A DNA stretch of 64,000 bases from Geodermatophilus obscurus (GTDB lineage: Bacteria > Actinomycetota > Actinomycetes > Mycobacteriales > Geodermatophilaceae): contig NZ_FRDM01000012.1 in the NCBI RefSeq assembly GCF_900143215.1, positions 56,964-120,963 on the forward strand, in the 5' to 3' direction. This document shows positions 17,173 to 24,811 of this stretch, one piece after another. The notes under the pieces are model-generated. The model did not search any database, was not told where the DNA came from, and saw nothing but the letters and a program-made list of their open reading frames with translations. Within the stretch, counting starts at the first letter, position 1. Every line of letters starts with the position of its first letter. Made by a program: the position numbers and the translations under genes.

Positions 17173-17828
17173 GGTTCGAGGAGTCCGGTCCTGATGGCGT
17201 ACCGGGTGAGCTGCGTGCGGTCCCGCATGTCGAGCTTCTGCAGGATGTTCGCCCGATGCCGCTCCACCGTCTTGGTGCTGATGACCAGGAGCGTGGCGAT
17301 CTCCTTCGAGGAACAGCCCTCCGCGATGAGCTTGACGACCTCGGCCTCGCGGGCGGTGAGGACCCGCTCGGGCACGTGGTCACCGCGGGCGGCCCGGTCG
17401 AGGTGCTCGCGCATGAGGGTCGTCAGCGCGTCCGGGTAGATGAACGGCTCGCCTCGCACCGCACTCCGGCAGGCCGACACGAGGTCCTGGTCGGCGACGG
17501 ACTTGAGCACGTATCCGGAGGCCCCGGCCTTGAGCGCCTCGAAGAAGTACTGCTCGTTGTCGTACATGGACAACATGAGGAGGGGCAGTCCCGGAAACCT
17601 CCTGGAGATCTCGCTCGCCGCGTGCAGGCCCGTCAGCCGTGGCATGGCGACGTCCAGCACCGCCAGGTCGATGTCGACCTCACGTGCGAGCGTGACGGCC
17701 TGCGCGCCGTCCCCTGCCTCGGCCACGACGGTGAAGTCGGGCTCGCTCTCGAGGATCAGGCGCACGCCGCGGCGGACCAGGGCGTGGTCGTCGGCCAGCA
17801 GGACCCGTGTCGGCTGACCGCCTGTCAT
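17169..17828 (-). CDS. NarL/LuxR-family response regulator, 219 aa
   Basis: A receiver domain at 1-125 has the acidic pair (LLADDHALVRRGV), phospho-acceptor Asp59 (LAVLDVAMPRLTG) and the conserved Lys (SGYVLKS). It is followed by a LuxR HTH at about 150-210 (LTAREAEVVKLIAEGCSSKEIATLLVISTKTVERHRANI). ATG 17828 overlaps the kinase stop (ATGA). The architecture is that of DevR/DosR and NarL, suggesting control of a stress or dormancy regulon, perhaps including the genes around it. Confidence 0.92.
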   Translation of the reverse strand: MTGGQPTRVLLADDHALVRRGVRLILESEPDFTVVAEAGDGAQAVTLAREVDIDLAVLDVAMPRLTGLHAASEISRRFPGLPLLMLSMYDNEQYFFEALKAGASGYVLKSVADQDLVSACRSAVRGEPFIYPDALTTLMREHLDRAARGDHVPERVLTAREAEVVKLIAEGCSSKEIATLLVISTKTVERHRANILQKLDMRDRTQLTRYAIRTGLLEP

Positions 17829-18826
17829 GACCGCGCCTCACGCGCATGTGTGGGGACCAGTAGTCGGACGTCGGTACCCCCTGCGTCGGACGTCGAGATG
17901 TCGAGGGTGGCGCCGACGAGCAGCGCCCGCTCCCGCATGCCCCGGACGCCGGCCCCCTCCCCGCTCCCGTCCATGCCCCGGCCGTCGTCCGCGATCCGGA
18001 GCAGCACCGCCTCCCCGTCCGCGGTCGGGATGAGCTCGGCGAGGAGCCGGCCAGCACCTGCGTGTCGAGCGATGTTGGTGAGGGCCTCCTGGGCCACGCG
18101 GTAGATCACCAGTTCGGTCTCCGGATCGAGAGGAGGGAGGGACGGGCTGAAGGTGCGGCGCACCGCTGCACCGGTGAGGCGGGCGTGTGCGCTCAGGAGG
18201 GATGTGAGCGCACTGCACAGCCCCAGGTCGTCCAGGACACCCGGGCGCAGCCGGCGCACCACCTGACGCACCTCGTCGAGGCTGGCCCGCGCCGTCTCCT
18301 GGGCGATGCTGATCTCCGACGCCAGGTCAGCAGGCGCCCGGTCGGCCACCCGTCGCAGCCCGAGCAGGACGGCCGTCAGGCTCTGTCCCACCTCGTCGTG
18401 CAGTTCCTGGGCCACCCGACGTCGCTCGTCCTCCTGGGCTGCCAGCGCGCGGCCGGTACTCGTGGCACGTTCGGCCTCCAGCCGGGCCAGCATCGCGTTG
18501 AAGGTCCGGATGACGTCCCCGACGGGGCCGTTGCCCTTCTCGGGGAGACGCTGACCCGGCCGCAGCAGGTCGACGTCCTCCATCAGGTGCTGGAGCCGGT
18601 ACAGCGGCGCCAGGGTCGCGCGCACCAGCGCCGCGTTGGCGAGCACCAGCAGGCCCAGGCCCCCGAGCAGCACGAGGACCTCACTGGGCAGGATCGGAGT
18701 GGACACCGTTGCCGGTGACATCGCCAGCACCGCCAGCCCGACCGCGAACACCGCCGCGTTGACCAAGCAGACCCGCCAGAACAGGGATATCTCCATCTGG
18801 TCGGACCTGCGTCGTCGGCCGTCCAT
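17825..18826 (-). CDS. NarL-type sensor histidine kinase, 333 aa
   Basis: The order is two membrane helices (about 16-38 and 50-69), HAMP (70-122), HisKA_3 with phospho-acceptor His143 (RRVAQELHDEVGQSLTAVL), and HATPase_c with NIARHAGAGRL (N box), ADDGRG and GVRGMRERA (G boxes). The sensor region between the helices is only about 12 residues, so it must sense within the membrane or through a partner. There is no GAF domain, unlike DevS/DosS. ATG 18826 is preferred, and ATG 18796 is possible. It forms an overlapping operon with its regulator and PucR. Confidence 0.9.
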   Translation of the reverse strand: MDGRRRRSDQMEISLFWRVCLVNAAVFAVGLAVLAMSPATVSTPILPSEVLVLLGGLGLLVLANAALVRATLAPLYRLQHLMEDVDLLRPGQRLPEKGNGPVGDVIRTFNAMLARLEAERATSTGRALAAQEDERRRVAQELHDEVGQSLTAVLLGLRRVADRAPADLASEISIAQETARASLDEVRQVVRRLRPGVLDDLGLCSALTSLLSAHARLTGAAVRRTFSPSLPPLDPETELVIYRVAQEALTNIARHAGAGRLLAELIPTADGEAVLLRIADDGRGMDGSGEGAGVRGMRERALLVGATLDISTSDAGGTDVRLLVPTHAREARS

Positions 18827-18913
18827 CTCCCTCGTCCTCGCTCCGGGACCACGTGCAGCGGCCAACTCGATCGTGGCCGTCGGACAGGCCTGCGCCAAGG
18901 GCGCGCAGGAAAG

Positions 18914-18931
18914 ATGGGGTCGGGACCCCAT
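18914..18931. promoter_or_regulatory. 18-base palindrome upstream of the kinase operon
   Basis: ATGGGGTC (18914-18921) and GACCCCAT (18924-18931) are perfect arms around GG, 88-105 bases upstream of the kinase start. It has the size and symmetry of a dimeric regulator site, such as autoregulation by the NarL-type regulator. Function is inference. Confidence 0.4.
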
Positions 18932-19121
18932 GTGCCCGCTGTAGGTCGCGCGCCGAGGCAGCGTCCCCTGCCACAGGCAGCGGTCGATCGACCAGGGCAC
19001 GTGCTCCTGCTCCGGGTCGGTCGAGCGCTCCGGTCGGCCCGCCGGCTGGTCACCGATGCTCCAGGCCACCAATGCTCGAGGCCGAACGGACACCGCCCGG
19101 TGAGCACCACGGCGCTGCGCG

Positions 19122-19158
19122 CAGTCGGCAACCTCGTCGGGCGGTTGTTCGCCGACCG
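19122..19158 (+). repeat. 37-base conserved motif, copy 2
   Basis: This copy has the same length and ends as 982-1018 (CAGTCGGCAACCTC at the left, TTCGCCGACCG at the right). The inverted arms are weaker here (GTCGGC with GCCGAC). It lies 156 bases upstream of the baeRF gene. Confidence 0.45.
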
Positions 19159-19313
19159 TCGTCCTCCCCAGTGCTCGCGACCGCACCTAGCGTCCGCGCA
19201 AGCAGGCCGGAGACCGGGTGGCGGGCCCGCCGAGCACTCCTCGCCCGTGCGAAGGGGGCAGACCGCCGCGACCCGGTCGCGTACGACGACATCCGCCCCG
19301 TCAGGAGGCCGAG

Positions 19314-20468
19314 TTGACCACCTTCACGTCGAGACTTCCCGACCGCACGACGCGACCGCCCGCTCCGTGGCAGCCTCCGACCCAGGTCCTCGAGCTGGCG
19401 GACGCCGCTCCGGTGGCTTCGGTCTACCTCGGGACGCACCACGGCGTCCGCGACGGCGCCGACCGGGTGCTGACGAGATGGCAGGAGATGCGTCGCGGGC
19501 TGCGGGACGAGGGCGCGCCGGAGTCGATGCTGGGAACGCTGGACGAGTGCACGCGTCAGGCGCCGGTACGCGGCGAGACGATGGCTGTCTTCGCCTGCGC
19601 CGACGGCCGCAGCCACGTCGAGCACCTGTCCCGTGCGGTGCAGGATCGCGCATTCCTCGGCCCGCTGCCGCACGTGTCCCCACTGCTGACCGCACGGCAC
19701 CGGGCGGTGCCGGTGGTCGTCGTGGTCACCGACCGGAGAGGCGCCGACCTCCTCCTCGTGGAGCCGGGAGCCCAGGACCTGGCCTGCCAGGTGGTCGGCG
19801 AGGACCTCCTGATCACCGGCTCGACACCCGACGCTCTGCACCGTCGGCTCGAGCGGGCCGAGGAACGGTGGACGACCAACGCACGGGCGATCAGCGAGTC
19901 CGTGACCTGGCTGGTGGACTGCAGCAGGGCCCGGCTCGTCGTCGCGGGCGGCGAGGCAGGAACGCTGCAGCTCCTGCGCGGACGACTGGAGCCCCGCATC
20001 CGGGCCGTGCTCGTCACCGTCGGGACCTCCTCCGACCTCAGGTCGCTGGCCGCCCGAGCGAGGATCATGGCCGCAGATGCAGCCGCCCTCGAGGAGGCCG
20101 CCGCCGTCGAGGAGGTGTCCGCCGGCCTCGCGGACGGCCGCGCCTGCGTCGGGGCCGCACCGACGCTCCGAGCCGTCGTGCACGGACAGGCCGAGGAGGT
20201 CCTCATCGCGCCGAACGAGGCCGACCGCCACTGGGTGCGACGGCTGTCGCCCGACGTCGCGGATGCCCCCGATCGGCGCCGGCACGCCGGATCGCCGACC
20301 GGGCGTCACGCCCCGCTGTCCGACGTCCTCGTGCGCGCCGCGAGCAGCACGTCCACCGTCGTCCGGACCATCCGCGACGGGCGGCGGCTCGACGGAGGTG
20401 CGGGCGCCCTGCTGCGCGGTCCCGCCGACGCCCCTCCCCTTCCTCCCGGAGGACCGGCACCGCCGTGA
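19314..20468 (+). CDS. baeRF-family (Rv2629-like) release-factor-fold protein, 384 aa
   Basis: The TTG start at 19314 is set by AGGAGG 5 bases upstream. The protein resembles the bacterial archaeo-eukaryotic release factor group related to eRF1/Pelota: an N-terminal domain with SVYLGTHHGVRDGADRVLTRW, a central domain with VPVVVVVTDRRGADLLLVE, and a C-terminal L7Ae-like part ending in GRACVGAAPTLRAVVHGQAEEVLI. Rv2629 of M. tuberculosis belongs to the DosR dormancy regulon. Some members are proposed to act on stalled ribosomes or tRNA, but no activity can be read here. Confidence 0.75.
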   Translation: MTTFTSRLPDRTTRPPAPWQPPTQVLELADAAPVASVYLGTHHGVRDGADRVLTRWQEMRRGLRDEGAPESMLGTLDECTRQAPVRGETMAVFACADGRSHVEHLSRAVQDRAFLGPLPHVSPLLTARHRAVPVVVVVTDRRGADLLLVEPGAQDLACQVVGEDLLITGSTPDALHRRLERAEERWTTNARAISESVTWLVDCSRARLVVAGGEAGTLQLLRGRLEPRIRAVLVTVGTSSDLRSLAARARIMAADAAALEEAAAVEEVSAGLADGRACVGAAPTLRAVVHGQAEEVLIAPNEADRHWVRRLSPDVADAPDRRRHAGSPTGRHAPLSDVLVRAASSTSTVVRTIRDGRRLDGGAGALLRGPADAPPLPPGGPAPP

Positions 20469-20628
20469 GCCACCACGACACCGGCCGGCCGGTCCACGAG
20501 GACCGGACCTCACCGGTGCCAGGACGGGCACGGTCGCCGGTGCGCTACGACTGGCCCTTCGTCCGCCAGATCCCAACCGCGCGGCGGACGTCCCAGTCGG
20601 GCACCAGGTCGGGTCAGGATGCCCGGCC

Positions 20629-20901
20629 ATGAAGTACGTGATGACCTACCGCGCGGTCGAGGATTTCCTGCCGCTCGCCCAGGAGAACTACCCCGCTCAC
20701 TCGGCACGGGTCGACGAGTTCGCGCGGCGCGGCGACCTGCTGATGGTCGGCACCTTCGACGAACCGATGAACGGCGAGGCCATGGGCGTCTTCACCACCC
20801 GCGAGGCGGCCGAGGAGTTCATCGCCGGCGACCCGTTCGTGGTGAACGGGGTGGTCGCCAGCTGGGCGGTGCGCCCGTGGAACGAGGTGCTGCAGCCCTG
20901 A
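20629..20901 (+). CDS. YciI-like family protein, 90 aa
   Basis: This is a single YCII domain (ferredoxin-like alpha/beta fold): HSARVDEFARRGDLLMVGTF, then MGVFTTREAAEEFIAGDPFVVNGVVASWAVRPWNEV. The His and Asp typical of the family active site (H in PAHSARVDEF, D in AGDPF) are present. The biochemical role of YciI proteins is mostly unknown. ATG 20629 lacks a strong Shine-Dalgarno sequence. Confidence 0.87.
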   Translation: MKYVMTYRAVEDFLPLAQENYPAHSARVDEFARRGDLLMVGTFDEPMNGEAMGVFTTREAAEEFIAGDPFVVNGVVASWAVRPWNEVLQP

Positions 20902-21000
20902 CCGGTCACCCGGACGGGTGACGGCCCCCCGCGCGGACGCCGCCGCCGCCTCCGACCTGCCGTTGAGGACGTGTCCGGTCCACGACGGAGGAGGTGCACG

Positions 21001-21396
21001 GTGCGGGTCTCGTTCCTCGTCTACGGCGTGCTCTACGTCGTCGTCGAGATCGTCGGCGCCCAGATCGAGGCGATCGGCTGGCCGCAGCTGACCGCGCTGG
21101 ACGTCGCCACCGCGGTGGCCAACGCCTGCCTGACGGTGGCCGTCGGCATCGCCGTCCTGGTCGGCGTGGACGTCGGCGGCCGCCGCTGGCACCGCTCGAT
21201 GCTGGTGTGGCGCGAGGAGCGCGCGCGGCTCACCGCGGAGTCGGAGGACGAGTCCGGCACGATCACCGTGCCCTCCTGGCGACCTGAGCCGCTGGCGCTG
21301 CCGGCCGGCCGGCCGTTCGACCCGGCGCCCGGTGGCGACTACGCCGTCCCCTCGCGGGGACGCCCCTTCCCCGAGCAGCCCGGCCGGCTGCTTTGA
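21001..21396 (+). CDS. Small two-helix membrane protein, 131 aa
   Basis: GTG 21001 follows a strong GGAGGAGGTG. Residues 3-24 (SFLVYGVLYVVVEIVGAQ) and about 37-60 (VATAVANACLTVAVGIAVLVGV) are hydrophobic. The rest is a charged, then Pro-rich, cytoplasmic tail. No family is recognised. It is likely a real actinobacterial orphan. Confidence 0.7.
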   Translation: MRVSFLVYGVLYVVVEIVGAQIEAIGWPQLTALDVATAVANACLTVAVGIAVLVGVDVGGRRWHRSMLVWREERARLTAESEDESGTITVPSWRPEPLALPAGRPFDPAPGGDYAVPSRGRPFPEQPGRLL

Positions 21397-21463
21397 TCCG
21401 CGGTTCGGGCACGCATCGCGAACCCCCGGCGGCTGTGGCAGCGGTGTGTGCACACAGCGCGCC

Positions 21464-21757
21464 TCAGCCCGCCAGCGTCGTGGCCGCGGGCCCGAGGTGG
21501 TGGGCCGAGGCCGCGGCGGCACCGCCGCGGCGGATGGCCCGCGCCAGCGAGACGGCGTCCGCCGGGGTGGGCCGCGGGCCCGCGCCCGAGGCGAGCCGCC
21601 CGACCTCGCCGGCCGGAGCGTCGTCGGTGTCCGGGCGCGGGAACACCGAGCCGTCCAGCTCCAGCCGCTCGGCCAGGTCCGCGTCGAGGTCTGCCTCGGC
21701 GAGGTCCTCGACGTCGAGCAGGACGATCGGGTCGGTGGAGCGCGGGGCGGCGGTCAT
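21464..21757 (-). CDS. Unrecognised acidic protein, 97 aa
   Basis: An acidic N-terminal half (IVLLDVEDLAEADLDADLAERLELDG) is followed by a Gly/Ala-rich C-terminus (ADAVSLARAIRRGG). It lies between two unrelated genes on the other strand. The Shine-Dalgarno sequence is weak. The amino-acid mix argues for coding, but the function is unknown. Confidence 0.5.
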   Translation of the reverse strand: MTAAPRSTDPIVLLDVEDLAEADLDADLAERLELDGSVFPRPDTDDAPAGEVGRLASGAGPRPTPADAVSLARAIRRGGAAAASAHHLGPAATTLAG

Positions 21758-21975
21758 GGCGGAGTCCGTTCCGTTCGGAGCCGGGTCCGTCCCGGCGGGA
21801 ACGACCGTCCGGTCCGCGCCGCAGGGCGCTGCCGAGGGAGCCGCAGGATCACCGCAAGATCGGACGCGCCCGCCCGGCGTTCCCCCGGACGCCCTCCGGC
21901 CGCTATGGTCGTCCCGTCGGGAAGGCCCTGCGCTATGGCAGGACCCCGATGCACCACCTCAGCTAGGAGCGAGCA

Positions 21976-22179
21976 ATGCCCGAAGGAACTGTCAAGTGGT
22001 TCAACGCGGAGAAGGGGTTCGGCTTCGCCACCCCTGACGGTGGCGGACCGGATGTGTTCGTCCACTACTCGGCCATCCAGACCAGCGGGTACCGCTCGCT
22101 CGATGAAGGCCAGCGGATCTCGTTCGACATCGAGCAGGGCCAGAAGGGCCCGCAGGCGGCGAACGTCAACCCGCTCTGA
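21976..22179 (+). CDS. Cold-shock protein (CspA family), 67 aa
   Basis: This is a single cold-shock OB-fold domain over its full length: [17 protein letters not shown] (RNP1) and VFVHYSAI (RNP2), ending in [10 protein letters not shown]. It binds single-stranded nucleic acid and acts as an RNA chaperone. ATG 21976 follows AGGAG by 6 bases. The 218 bases upstream probably carry a long leader, as usual for csp genes. A hairpin terminator follows. Confidence 0.96.
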   Translation: MPEGTVKWFNAEKGFGFATPDGGGPDVFVHYSAIQTSGYRSLDEGQRISFDIEQGQKGPQAANVNPL

Positions 22180-22193
22180 TCCGACGACCAGCA

Positions 22194-22229
22194 CAGCGCC
22201 CCCGTCCGGTTCACCGGGCGGGGGCGCTG
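22194..22229 (+). terminator. Terminator after the cold-shock gene
   Basis: CAGCGCCCCCG (22194-22204) pairs perfectly with CGGGGGCGCTG (22219-22229), starting 14 bases after the csp stop. Confidence 0.7.
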
Positions 22230-22257
22230 TCGTTGCCGGGGCGCTGTCGTTGCCGGG
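22224..22257. repeat. 17-base perfect tandem repeat
   Basis: GCGCTGTCGTTGCCGGG occurs at 22224-22240 and again at 22241-22257. It overlaps the right arm of the csp terminator and ends just before the next gene's stop, so it looks like a local duplication of the terminator flank. Confidence 0.7.
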
Positions 22258-22260
22258 GCG

Positions 22261-22713
22261 TCACCGCGCCCGCGGCACGTACCCCCCGATGAGCGCCGAC
22301 ATCAGCAGCGCGCCGTCGTCCGGCCCCACCGCCACGGCGGCGTCCGCGAAGGCCTGCCACCGCGCCCGCTCGACGTCGGTCCGCGCGTGCTCCGCCCGCG
22401 CGGTGAGCTGCTCCACCAGCCGGTCCCACTCCCCCTGCGGCGTCGGCCAGAGCCCGGCCAGCCGCCGGGCCTCCGCGGAGATGCCGGTGAACCGCACGAT
22501 CTCCCCGGCGTAGTTGGTCAGGGCATCCACGTAGCCCGCGGACACCAGCGCCCGCGCCGCCGCGGTCACCTCCGGCTTGGGCAGCCCGCTCGCCGGCACC
22601 ACCTGGCCGAGGTAGGGGTTGCCGCCGTACTCCGGCCCGTCGACCAGTCGGGCGATCGCCTGCAGCACCGGCAGGTCGCGGGTGAACCAGACGTCGTCGA
22701 GGAGCTCGGGCAC
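22261..22713 (-). CDS. Conserved actinobacterial protein of unknown function, 150 aa
   Basis: GTG 22713 gives a protein starting [26 protein letters not shown], with a helix-turn-helix-like middle ([42 protein letters not shown]) and a helical C-terminus ([20 protein letters not shown]). The layout resembles a winged-helix domain, though I cannot assign a family. It is divergent from msrB. Confidence 0.65.
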   Translation of the reverse strand: MPELLDDVWFTRDLPVLQAIARLVDGPEYGGNPYLGQVVPASGLPKPEVTAAARALVSAGYVDALTNYAGEIVRFTGISAEARRLAGLWPTPQGEWDRLVEQLTARAEHARTDVERARWQAFADAAVAVGPDDGALLMSALIGGYVPRAR

Positions 22714-22812
22714 CGGTCCAGTCTCCGCCGCACGCGACGGCGCCCGGCCACCCGGGTCGGGGAGTGGCGACCGAGCAGCGGGACTCCGCTGGGGAACCGG
22801 GCGCGCGGCTCG

Positions 22813-22818
22813 TACCGT
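22813..22818 (+). promoter_or_regulatory. Predicted -10 box for leaderless msrB
   Basis: TACCGT ends 7 bases before the ATG, the spacing expected if transcription begins at the start codon. It is similar to the TACCCT boxes at 27336, 46827 and 49456. Confidence 0.5.
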
Positions 22819-22825
22819 TGAGCGC

Positions 22826-23248
22826 ATGACGACGTCCGCGCAGAACCAGCCGAAGGTCACCAGGAGCGACGAGGAGTGGCGGGCGCAGTTGTCGCCGGAG
22901 GAGTACGCCGTCCTCCGCCAGGCCGGCACGGAGCGGCCGTGGACCGGTGAGTACGTCGACACCAGGACGCAGGGCGTCTACACCTGCCGCGCCTGCGGAG
23001 CCGAGCTCTTCCGCTCGGAGACGAAGTTCGACTCGCACTGCGGGTGGCCGTCGTTCTACGAGCCGGCGTCCGGCGACAACATCGTCCTCCGCGAGGACCG
23101 CAGCCACGGGATGGTGCGCACCGAGGTGCTGTGCGGCACCTGCCACGGCCACCTCGGCCACGTCTTCGACGACGCCCCGCAGACGCCGACCGGCGACCGC
23201 TACTGCATCAACTCGGTGTCGATCCGGCTCGAGCCCGCGGCGGGCTGA
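22826..23248 (+). CDS. msrB: Peptide-methionine (R)-S-oxide reductase, 140 aa
   Basis: It repairs R-methionine sulfoxide in proteins using thioredoxin. The zinc-binding CxxC pairs are Cys54/Cys57 (TCRACG) and Cys103/Cys106 (CGTCHG). The catalytic Cys127 is in [13 protein letters not shown], and HCGWPSF provides the substrate pocket. Length and motifs match standard MsrB. It appears leaderless (TACCGT box, no Shine-Dalgarno sequence). The order msrB / haem genes matches Rv2674-Rv2678c. Confidence 0.96.
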   Translation: MTTSAQNQPKVTRSDEEWRAQLSPEEYAVLRQAGTERPWTGEYVDTRTQGVYTCRACGAELFRSETKFDSHCGWPSFYEPASGDNIVLREDRSHGMVRTEVLCGTCHGHLGHVFDDAPQTPTGDRYCINSVSIRLEPAAG

Positions 23249-23256
23249 CCGCCCTC

Positions 23257-23317
23257 GCCGGGTGGCGCGCCGGAGTCGTCCCGCGGGTCCGCAGCCGACT
23301 CCGGCTCGCCACCCGGC
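23257..23317. terminator. Bidirectional terminator between msrB and the SRPBCC gene
   Basis: A 22-bp stem with one mismatch (23257-23278 with 23296-23317, 17-base loop) fills the gap between two convergent stops. Confidence 0.75.
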
Positions 23318-23806
23318 TCAGGGCCGGGTCGCTGCGGCGAGCACCCGGGCCAGCCGCTGCCAGCGGTGCTGCCGCCAGCGGAGGAAGCCGCCCGCGAGGG
23401 CGCGCACGAGACCGGTGAGCCGTCCGGCGCCGATCTCGACCTCGTCGGTGTACCGGCAGCGCCCGGGTCCGGCCGGCTCGACGGTGATGCGGTGGCGCCA
23501 CACCGACACCGGCCCGCCGTGCTCCTGCGTCCGTGCGGTCATCGTCGCGTCGTCGAGGGTCTCGACCACCACGGTGTGCCGCGACACGGGCAGGAACCCG
23601 AACAGCAGCAACCACGTGGTCACCGGCTCCCCCGGCTGCCAGGCCCGGTCCCGGCGCTCGAGCGCCGGCATCCGGAGCACCGGGGCGGCGACATCGACCA
23701 GGGTGGCCGGCGCCCGCAGCGCCCGCCAGACGACGTCCGCCGGCGCGTCCAGCAGGCAGGCGCGCCGGACGGTGCGCAGCCGCTCCCCCGGCGCGCGCCG
23801 GCTCAC
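23318..23806 (-). CDS. SRPBCC (START-like) family protein, 162 aa
   Basis: The fold pattern is that of polyketide-cyclase/SRPBCC proteins: [23 protein letters not shown] at the start, a central beta-rich segment ([25 protein letters not shown]), [21 protein letters not shown], and a long C-terminal helix ([15 protein letters not shown]). Such proteins bind hydrophobic ligands. GTG 23806 overlaps the hemQ stop (GTGA), so it is in the same operon and might handle a haem-pathway ligand, which is speculation. Confidence 0.78.
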   Translation of the reverse strand: MSRRAPGERLRTVRRACLLDAPADVVWRALRAPATLVDVAAPVLRMPALERRDRAWQPGEPVTTWLLLFGFLPVSRHTVVVETLDDATMTARTQEHGGPVSVWRHRITVEPAGPGRCRYTDEVEIGAGRLTGLVRALAGGFLRWRQHRWQRLARVLAAATRP

Positions 23807-24519
23807 GGCAGGTCGGCGACGAGCTCCGCGACCGGCTTGCGGACGCCGGTGTAGAACGGCACCTCCTCGCGGACGTGCCGCCGGGCGCGGCTGGCCCGCA
23901 GGTCGCGCATCAGGTCCACGATGCGGTGCAGCTCGTCGGCCTCGAAGGCGAGCATCCACTCGTAGTCGCCGAGCGCGAAGGCCGCGACGGTGTTCGCGCG
24001 CACGTCGGGGTACGGCCGGGCCTGCATGCCGTGCTCCTTGAGCATGTCCCGCCGCTCCTCGTCGGGCAGCAGGTACCACTCGTAGGACCGCACGAACGGG
24101 TAGACGCTGACGTAGCGGCGCGGCTCCTCGTCGGCCAGGAACGCCGGGATGTGGCTGCGGTTGAACTCCGCCGGCCGGTGCAGCGCCATCTGGGACCACA
24201 CGGGATCCAGGTGCCGGCCCAGCGAGGTGCGCCGCAGCCGGGTGTAGGCCTCCTGCAGCGCCTCGGGCGTCTCGGCGTGCCACCAGACCATCAGGTCGGC
24301 GTCGGCGCGGAACCCGGCGATGTCGTACGTCCCGCGGACGACGACGTCCTTGCCGGCGAGCTCGTCGAGCAGACCCTGCACCTCGTCGGCGACCGCTGTG
24401 CGCTGCTCCTCGCCCAGCGGGCGGGCCAGCCGGAACACCGACCACATCGTGTAGCGGATGCTGGCGTTCAACTCGTTCGCCCGCTTGCCGATGCTGCGCT
24501 GGTCGGTCTGCTCGCTCAT
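23803..24519 (-). CDS. hemQ: Coproheme decarboxylase HemQ (ChdC), 238 aa
   Basis: It is a chlorite-dismutase-fold enzyme that converts coproheme III to haem b, the last step of the coproporphyrin-dependent pathway of Gram-positive bacteria. Recognisable blocks are [50 protein letters not shown], and [16 protein letters not shown] with the His expected to be the proximal haem ligand, then [27 protein letters not shown] 24519 is preferred; the frame continues upstream but turns Pro/Arg-rich. It is separated from hemY by 292 bases and followed by an overlapping SRPBCC gene. Confidence 0.94.
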   Translation of the reverse strand: MSEQTDQRSIGKRANELNASIRYTMWSVFRLARPLGEEQRTAVADEVQGLLDELAGKDVVVRGTYDIAGFRADADLMVWWHAETPEALQEAYTRLRRTSLGRHLDPVWSQMALHRPAEFNRSHIPAFLADEEPRRYVSVYPFVRSYEWYLLPDEERRDMLKEHGMQARPYPDVRANTVAAFALGDYEWMLAFEADELHRIVDLMRDLRASRARRHVREEVPFYTGVRKPVAELVADLP

Positions 24520-24786
24520 GCCCCCATCATCCCCTGCCGGCGGGAACGCTCCGCCGCCGCCCGCCCGTCGCGGGACGGGCGGCGGCGGGTCGGCGTCATC
24601 GGCCGGCCGGGCTGGTCTCTCGCCTCTCGCGGGGGGGCGCGGTGTGCGCGTCGCGGCAGTCACTGCAGGCGGCCATCCACACGTGGTGGCGGAGGCAGCG
24701 GGCGGGTCGGAGGACGGGTCGGACGGGGTGGTGCACGGTGCTCACTGCGGAGTCAACGGCCCCGGCCCCCGCTCCATGCCCGGGCC

Positions 24787-24808
24787 GGCCGTGGCGCCGG
24801 CCACGGCC
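24787..24808 (-). terminator. Hairpin just after hemY
   Basis: GGCCGTGGC (24787-24795) pairs with GCCACGGCC (24800-24808), 4-base loop, beginning 3 bases past the hemY stop. It may separate hemE-hemY from hemQ. Confidence 0.5.
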
Positions 24809-24811
24809 TCC

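Larger units (their letters stand above)
18827..19313. other. Divergent intergenic region between the kinase and baeRF genes
   Basis: This 487-base gap holds the promoters of two divergent units. It contains an 18-base palindrome (18914-18931) and the second copy of the 37-base motif (19122-19158). No gene is supported. Confidence 0.5.

Noticed and set aside
24551..24590. G+C-rich inverted repeat just upstream of hemQ
   Set aside because: The arms pair only with a bulge and consist of simple CCG/CGG runs, so chance pairing in this base composition is likely.
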